From: Bacillota bacterium
GTDB lineage: Bacteria > Bacillota > Limnochordia > Darwinibacteriales > Darwinibacteriaceae
DNA length: 9,330 nt
Reading direction: 5' to 3'
Assembly: GCA_012799115.1 (NCBI GenBank)
Contig: JAAZLY010000217.1
Coordinates: forward strand, 1 to 9,330
Part shown: piece by piece, positions 5,882 to 9,330 of the stretch
Numbering within the stretch: position 1 is the first letter of the stretch
How the letters are laid out: every line of letters starts with the position of its first letter
Notes under the pieces: model-generated
Databases searched by the model: none
Seen by the model: only the letters and a program-made list of their open reading frames with translations
Told to the model about the DNA's origin: nothing
Made by a program: the position numbers and the translations under genes

Positions 5882-7421
5882 TTACCTCATCCCCCTTTCC
5901 TTGGGTTGCCTCATCGTATGTAGCACCAGCCATCATTAAACCCAAGACCCTCTCATTGGCCTCAGCAGCTGGTACGATCCCCATGATCTTACCTTCATAC
6001 ATTACTGCGATCCGATCACTGAGGGACATGATCTCTTCCAGATCGGCTGAGACCAGCAAAATAGCCTTACCCTGTTCACGCTGTGCCAATAGGATAGATC
6101 GTATAAACTCAATCGAACCAATATCTACACCCCGAGTGGGATGAGCTGCAATTAAGAGGTCTGCGTCTTCCGACACTTCCCGGGCTACAATAACCTTCTG
6201 TTTGTTCCCTCCCGAGAGATTGGCTGTGCGTATGCGGTGATTGGCAGGTCGGATATCATACTCTTTCACCAGTTTAGCTGCGAGTTCATTTACCTCCCTG
6301 GATCGAATCACCCCATGTTTGGACAGGGGAGGTTGATCCAAGGTTATGGCGATGAGATTCTCACCGATAGTCATTTCTTTACAGAGGCCTGATGTATTTC
6401 TGTCCTCGGGAATATGGGCCACCCGCTTCTTACGTATCTGCCCGGGTGATAAGTTGGTGATAGGAGTTCCTGAGATGAGAATTTCCCCTTGATCGACTCT
6501 ACCGAGTCCGGTGAGAGCTTCTACCAATTCACTTTGGCCATTACCATCTACTCCAGCAATGCCAAGGATCTCGCCTGCTCGCACCTGGAATGACACATCA
6601 GTCAGTTCCGACAGTTTCCGCCTTCCCCTCGCCGAGATACCTCGCACATCTAAGACGACGGGACCCGCTTTGGTACTCGCTGCCTTGATATTAAGGAAAA
6701 CCTCCCTACCAACCATCAATACCGCCAGTTTCTCCTTGGTAGCGTCAGCGACATCTAGGGTTCCCTGTACTTTTCCATCACGCATTACCGTGATCCGATC
6801 GGAGATTTCCATTACTTCCTGTAGCTTGTGGGAGATAAAGATGACAGTCTTGCCATGCTGCTTGAGGGACGCAATGACCCTAAACAACTCGTCCGTCTCT
6901 TGGGGAGTTAATACTGCTGTGGGCTCATCGAGGATAAGTACTTCAGCACCTCTATACAGAGCTTTCAGGATTTCTACTCTTTGCGCTTCTCCCACCGAAT
7001 TATCCATGATTTTACTCTCAGGTCGAACCGCCAAGCCGTATTCCCTAGATAACTCGGTGATCTGTTCGTAAGCAAGATCGTAGTCCAACACACTGCGCTT
7101 TGTGGGCTCAAAGCCCAGAATGATGTTCTCTAGAACAGTCATGGTAGGGGCCAACATAAACTCTTGATGAACCATGCCAATGCCTAAGTTCATAGCATCT
7201 CTAGCCGAATGGAAGTGTTGCTTTTCTCCCCTAATAAAGATATCGCCTCGATCAGGTTGAATAACTCCATATAAGACATTCATGAGAGTGGATTTCCCTG
7301 CGCCATTCTCACCCACCAAGGAGTGAACCTCACCTTCTCGCAGAGAAAAATCCACTTCCTTTAGCGCAACCACATTGGGAAATTGCTTAATGATCCCAGA
7401 CAGCTTTACTAATGGTTCCAT
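5871..7421 (-). CDS. Sugar/nucleoside ABC transporter ATPase, two nucleotide-binding domains
   Basis: This cytoplasmic motor subunit has 516 residues in two fused ATPase domains, like NupO/YufO and RbsA. Domain 1 is complete: Walker A GENGAGKST (37-45), Q-loop Q86, signature SVGEAQ (142-147), Walker B VLILDE (161-166, catalytic E166) and H-loop H198. Domain 2 keeps the signature LSGGNKQ (402-408), but its Walker A is degenerate (GVDGNGQSE, no lysine), its Walker B reads LLIAAHP with no catalytic glutamate, and the H-loop histidine is replaced (VSADL). This asymmetry is usual for this transporter group, so one ATP site is expected to be active. Two ATGs lie two codons apart, at 7425-7427 and 7419-7421. 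I prefer the second (MEPLVKL) because GGAGG is 8 nt before it and only 2 nt before the first. The gene follows the binding-protein gene after a hairpin and overlaps the first permease by 11 nt. Confidence 0.95.
   Translation of the reverse strand: MEPLVKLSGIIKQFPNVVALKEVDFSLREGEVHSLVGENGAGKSTLMNVLYGVIQPDRGDIFIRGEKQHFHSARDAMNLGIGMVHQEFMLAPTMTVLENIILGFEPTKRSVLDYDLAYEQITELSREYGLAVRPESKIMDNSVGEAQRVEILKALYRGAEVLILDEPTAVLTPQETDELFRVIASLKQHGKTVIFISHKLQEVMEISDRITVMRDGKVQGTLDVADATKEKLAVLMVGREVFLNIKAASTKAGPVVLDVRGISARGRRKLSELTDVSFQVRAGEILGIAGVDGNGQSELVEALTGLGRVDQGEILISGTPITNLSPGQIRKKRVAHIPEDRNTSGLCKEMTIGENLIAITLDQPPLSKHGVIRSREVNELAAKLVKEYDIRPANHRIRTANLSGGNKQKVIVAREVSEDADLLIAAHPTRGVDIGSIEFIRSILLAQREQGKAILLVSADLEEIMSLSDRIAVMYEGKIMGIVPAAEANERVLGLMMAGATYDEATQGKGDEVIEA
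5882..5898 (-). promoter_or_regulatory. Ribosome binding site for the first permease, inside the ATPase gene
   Basis: On the minus strand AAAGGGGG (5891-5898) and GAGGT (5884-5888) precede the TTG at 5879-5881. The element encodes the Lys-Gly-Asp-Glu part of the ATPase tail. It closely resembles the element before the second permease (GGAAAGGGGG, then TGAGGT, then TTG), and in both cases the TTG begins at the second base of a codon of the upstream gene. Confidence 0.55.
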
Positions 7422-7427
7422 TCTCAT

Positions 7428-7436
7428 TTCCTCCTA
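7428..7436 (-). promoter_or_regulatory. Ribosome binding site of the ATPase gene
   Basis: TAGGAGGAA on the minus strand directly follows the 13-bp hairpin at 7437-7465. Its spacing (2 nt to the first ATG, 8 nt to the second) decides for the start at 7421. Its closeness to the hairpin means that ribosome access and hairpin folding could influence each other. Confidence 0.75.
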
Positions 7437-7465
7437 TTCAGGCCCGGGAAGATCCCGGGCCTGAA
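7437..7465 (-). promoter_or_regulatory. Perfect 13-bp intergenic hairpin (mRNA processing/stability or attenuation)
   Basis: The arms TTCAGGCCCGGGA and TCCCGGGCCTGAA are exact reverse complements separated by 3 nt, giving a very GC-rich stem. It begins 7 nt after the stop codon of the binding-protein gene and ends directly against the TAGGAGGAA of the ATPase gene. No T-run follows, so a standard intrinsic terminator is unlikely. A hairpin at this place in binding-protein operons typically protects the upstream mRNA end, so that the binding protein is made in excess over the membrane parts. Partial termination or occlusion of the ribosome binding site are alternatives. The structure is seen; the role is inferred. 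Confidence 0.7.
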
Positions 7466-7472
7466 CTACCTA

Positions 7473-8498
7473 TTAGTTCCTCCTAAAGCCTTCATAGCTT
7501 TCAACTACGATCTCGCCATTTCTCACTTTTTGGGTCAACTCTTCGATTACTTCTAGGATTTCTGCAGGGAAGTCATCGCCAAGAGCTGCTTGCATAACTG
7601 ACATATCAGTCAAGCTCACGCCACCGTTGGCGATATCCATATACAGCACTTGACCACCTTCGTAGGTTCCCTCAACCACTTGTTGTGTCATGAGGTAAGC
7701 AGCCTGGTCGATTCTCTTGAGCATACTCGTTACGATGGAACCAGGATAAATTCCATCTTGATCCAGGTCCACGCCGATGGCATACTTACCTTCTTCATAG
7801 GCGGCTTCCAGGATACCATTTCCGGTACCACTAGCGACGTTCATGACAATGTCAGCACCCTGCTCATACTGGGATAGGGTCAGTTCTTTTCCTCTGACTG
7901 GATCGGAGAAGCTACCAGCGAAGGAAACGAGCACACGGATGTCTGGATCGATGTACTGGGCACCTTGTCTGTAACCAGTGAGGAAGTCATGCAATACCGG
8001 AATATCCATACCACCGACCCAGCCAATGGTCTTCTCACTGTTCACACCAGGTAGGTGATCATACTGGGTCCACAGAGCAGCAGCTGCACCTGCCAGGAAC
8101 GAACCTTCGTTTTGGGCAAATACGGCCGAAACAACGTTAGGCTGTTCCACAACACCGTCAATGATGCCGAACTTAATGTGTGGGAAATAGCCAGCATTGC
8201 GCTCTAGAATGTCTTGGAATTGGGTCGAACTAGCGATGACCAGATCATAACCAGCATCAGCCATGGCAACTAGGTTCTGTTCCCAGTCAGCTGGTACTTC
8301 AGACTCAAGAACGCGAAGTTCAATTCCGAAGTCTTCAACAGCCCGCAACAAGCCCTGGTGAGCACTGTCATTGAACGATTGATCTCCCAAGAACCCCGAG
8401 AGAACCAAAGCTACGCGAACAGGGCTAGCAGCCATGGTTACAGTTCCGATAAGTAATACCAAGCTTAAACTCAAGACGATCAAAAGCTTTTTATTCAT
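7473..8498 (-). CDS. BMP/PnrA-family substrate-binding protein of a nucleoside ABC importer
   Basis: The 341-residue protein captures the substrate outside the cytoplasmic membrane and delivers it to the permeases. The N-terminus MNKKLL plus a hydrophobic core (5-19) and 'TMAASP' (21-26) is a signal peptide with a likely signal peptidase I cut after A23 or A24. The mature part has the features of the Bmp/Med/PnrA family: 'VALVLSGFLGDQSFNDSAHQGL' (29-50, with the conserved FND that contacts the nucleoside), 'DLVIASSTQF' (85-94), 'EGSFLAGAAAAL', 'IGWVGGMDIPVLHDF' and 'GKYAIGVDLDQDG' near residue 240. There is no lipobox cysteine after the signal, whereas Firmicute and spirochaete homologues are usually lipoproteins. 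The ATG has a near-ideal AGGAGG 7 nt upstream (8506-8511). It lies 41 nt after the ribokinase stop, and a stable hairpin follows the gene. The neighbouring hydrolase and ribokinase make a ribonucleoside the likely ligand; the exact base is not readable. Confidence 0.92.
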   Translation of the reverse strand: MNKKLLIVLSLSLVLLIGTVTMAASPVRVALVLSGFLGDQSFNDSAHQGLLRAVEDFGIELRVLESEVPADWEQNLVAMADAGYDLVIASSTQFQDILERNAGYFPHIKFGIIDGVVEQPNVVSAVFAQNEGSFLAGAAAALWTQYDHLPGVNSEKTIGWVGGMDIPVLHDFLTGYRQGAQYIDPDIRVLVSFAGSFSDPVRGKELTLSQYEQGADIVMNVASGTGNGILEAAYEEGKYAIGVDLDQDGIYPGSIVTSMLKRIDQAAYLMTQQVVEGTYEGGQVLYMDIANGGVSLTDMSVMQAALGDDFPAEILEVIEELTQKVRNGEIVVESYEGFRRN

Positions 8499-8539
8499 CT
8501 CATATCCTCCTCTTAATCTGGTTTTTCCTATCGGTCAAC

Positions 8540-9330
8540 TCAAACGCCCTTTCCATCAACCACCTCCCTATGCTTAGCAAAGTCCTCTACTTCTTCCTTG
8601 GAGGGCAGGCTGTCTTGGGCGCCTGGTTTGGTTACCGTCAGCGCTCCAACCAGCGTGGCAAATTCCACTGCTTGTCTGGGGGTTGCTCCTGTAATAATCT
8701 TGCTGGTAAACGCAGCAACAAAGGCGTCCCCAGCCGCTGTTGCATCAACCATTTGAACCGAAGTGGCAGGCACATGGAACTGCTCCGTTTCAGAATAATA
8801 GTAAGCCCCTTGGGAACCCAAGGTCGAAACCACAACCTTGACGCCCCTCTTTAGAAGCTGTGCGCTGGCTAGGCGCACATCCTCAAGACTAGCAACCTTT
8901 ACTCCGCTGAGTTGGGCTAGCTCAGTTTCATTGGGAATCAAGTAGTCGACGTTTTGGTACACATGATCGGTCAACTCCCTTGCTGGAGCCGGATTCAGTA
9001 CTGTGGTGACGCCTTTCTCATGGGCGAGTTCCAGTGTCAAGGCCACAGGCTCCAAAGGAATTTCAAGGGACGCTATGACCGCCGACGCATGGGCCAATTC
9101 AGCGTGATTACGCACTTTGTCCTGATCCAGCATTCCGTTGGCGCCTGCATAAACGCAGATGAAATTCTCTCCGCTTTCTTCAACGGCGATAAAAGCTGTT
9201 CCCGTGGGAGTGCTAGCTTCCACATGCAGCGAACTGGTATCCACACCACGCTGACGCAGGCTGGCAATGAGTCTGTGACCCGATTCATCTTCTCCAACAC
9301 AGCCCACAAACGTCACTGGAGGTCCTAGAA
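8540..9330 (-). CDS. Ribokinase, N-terminus outside the window
   Basis: This PfkB-family sugar kinase phosphorylates ribose at O5 using ATP in the cytoplasm, giving ribose 5-phosphate. The reading frame is open to the window edge and reads '..LGPPVTFVGCVGED', an internal ribokinase sequence, so a GTG at 9314-9316 is not a real start and roughly 40 residues are missing. Counting from that GTG codon, the visible motifs are 'GVDTSSLH' (24-31), 'LNPAPAREL' (107-115, characteristic of ribokinases), 'IPNETELAQLSG' (127-138), 'STLGSQGAYY' (164-173) and the ATP/catalytic 'VDATAAGDAF' (190-199, with D197 as catalytic base). It is the first visible gene of the operon, ending 41 nt before the binding-protein gene. 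No convincing promoter is seen in that gap, so transcription should start further upstream. It would use the ribose released by the nucleoside hydrolase; deoxyribokinase or a related sugar specificity is less likely. Confidence 0.9.
   Translation of the reverse strand, partial: LGPPVTFVGCVGEDESGHRLIASLRQRGVDTSSLHVEASTPTGTAFIAVEESGENFICVYAGANGMLDQDKVRNHAELAHASAVIASLEIPLEPVALTLELAHEKGVTTVLNPAPARELTDHVYQNVDYLIPNETELAQLSGVKVASLEDVRLASAQLLKRGVKVVVSTLGSQGAYYYSETEQFHVPATSVQMVDATAAGDAFVAAFTSKIITGATPRQAVEFATLVGALTVTKPGAQDSLPSKEEVEDFAKHREVVDGKGV

Noticed and set aside
5871..6560. Loss of Walker A lysine and Walker B glutamate in the second ATPase domain
   Set aside because: This degeneracy is the norm for the RbsA/NupO-type double ATPases, so it is not evidence of decay.
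6511..7071. A 186-codon open frame on the plus strand opposite the ATPase gene
   Set aside because: It lies wholly antisense to conserved ATPase coding sequence, has low-complexity Ser/Thr/Arg composition and shows no family motifs; it is a shadow frame.
8482..8491. AAAAGCTTTT palindrome at the start of the binding-protein gene
   Set aside because: It lies in codons for lysine and leucine of the signal peptide; no operator context is visible.

Overview
This window is one face of a bacterial catabolic operon. All nine genes I can support are on the minus strand, so transcription runs from the right edge towards position 1. In order of transcription they are a ribokinase (5' end cut off by the window), a BMP/PnrA-type substrate-binding protein, a double-domain sugar/nucleoside ABC ATPase, two inner-membrane permeases, a RihA/RihB-like nucleoside hydrolase, an M20 (ArgE/DapE-type) metallo-deacylase, a ThuA/GATase-like protein, and an MFS transporter that is broken or frameshifted at the left edge. 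No stretch of 300 bases lacks a gene; the largest gap is 103 nt, between the GATase-like gene and the MFS gene.

The organism cannot be named from the sequence. Strong AGGAGG-type ribosome binding sites, moderate GC, frequent TTG starts and tight gene packing suit an anaerobic Firmicutes-like lineage. The substrate-binding protein has a signal peptide but no lipobox cysteine. That is unusual for a typical monoderm Firmicute and would fit a diderm or a relative with a diderm envelope. This assignment is weak.

The core logic is clear. The binding protein and ABC complex import a nucleoside, the nucleoside hydrolase splits it into base and ribose, and ribokinase converts the ribose to ribose 5-phosphate. 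The M20 deacylase and the GATase-like protein sit a few bases downstream in the same transcript and have no standard role in this pathway. They are the most interesting part biologically: they may process an acylated, carbamoylated or otherwise modified nucleoside or base.

The junctions carry visible regulation. A perfect 13-bp hairpin lies between the binding-protein gene and the ribosome binding site of the ATPase gene. The two permeases both start at TTG codons inside the end of the gene before them, preceded by nearly the same purine-rich element. An imperfect 15-bp hairpin separates the main operon from the MFS gene. I found no promoter, RNA gene, CRISPR array, insertion sequence or phage feature. 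The operon promoter must lie beyond position 9330 or within the missing part of the ribokinase gene.
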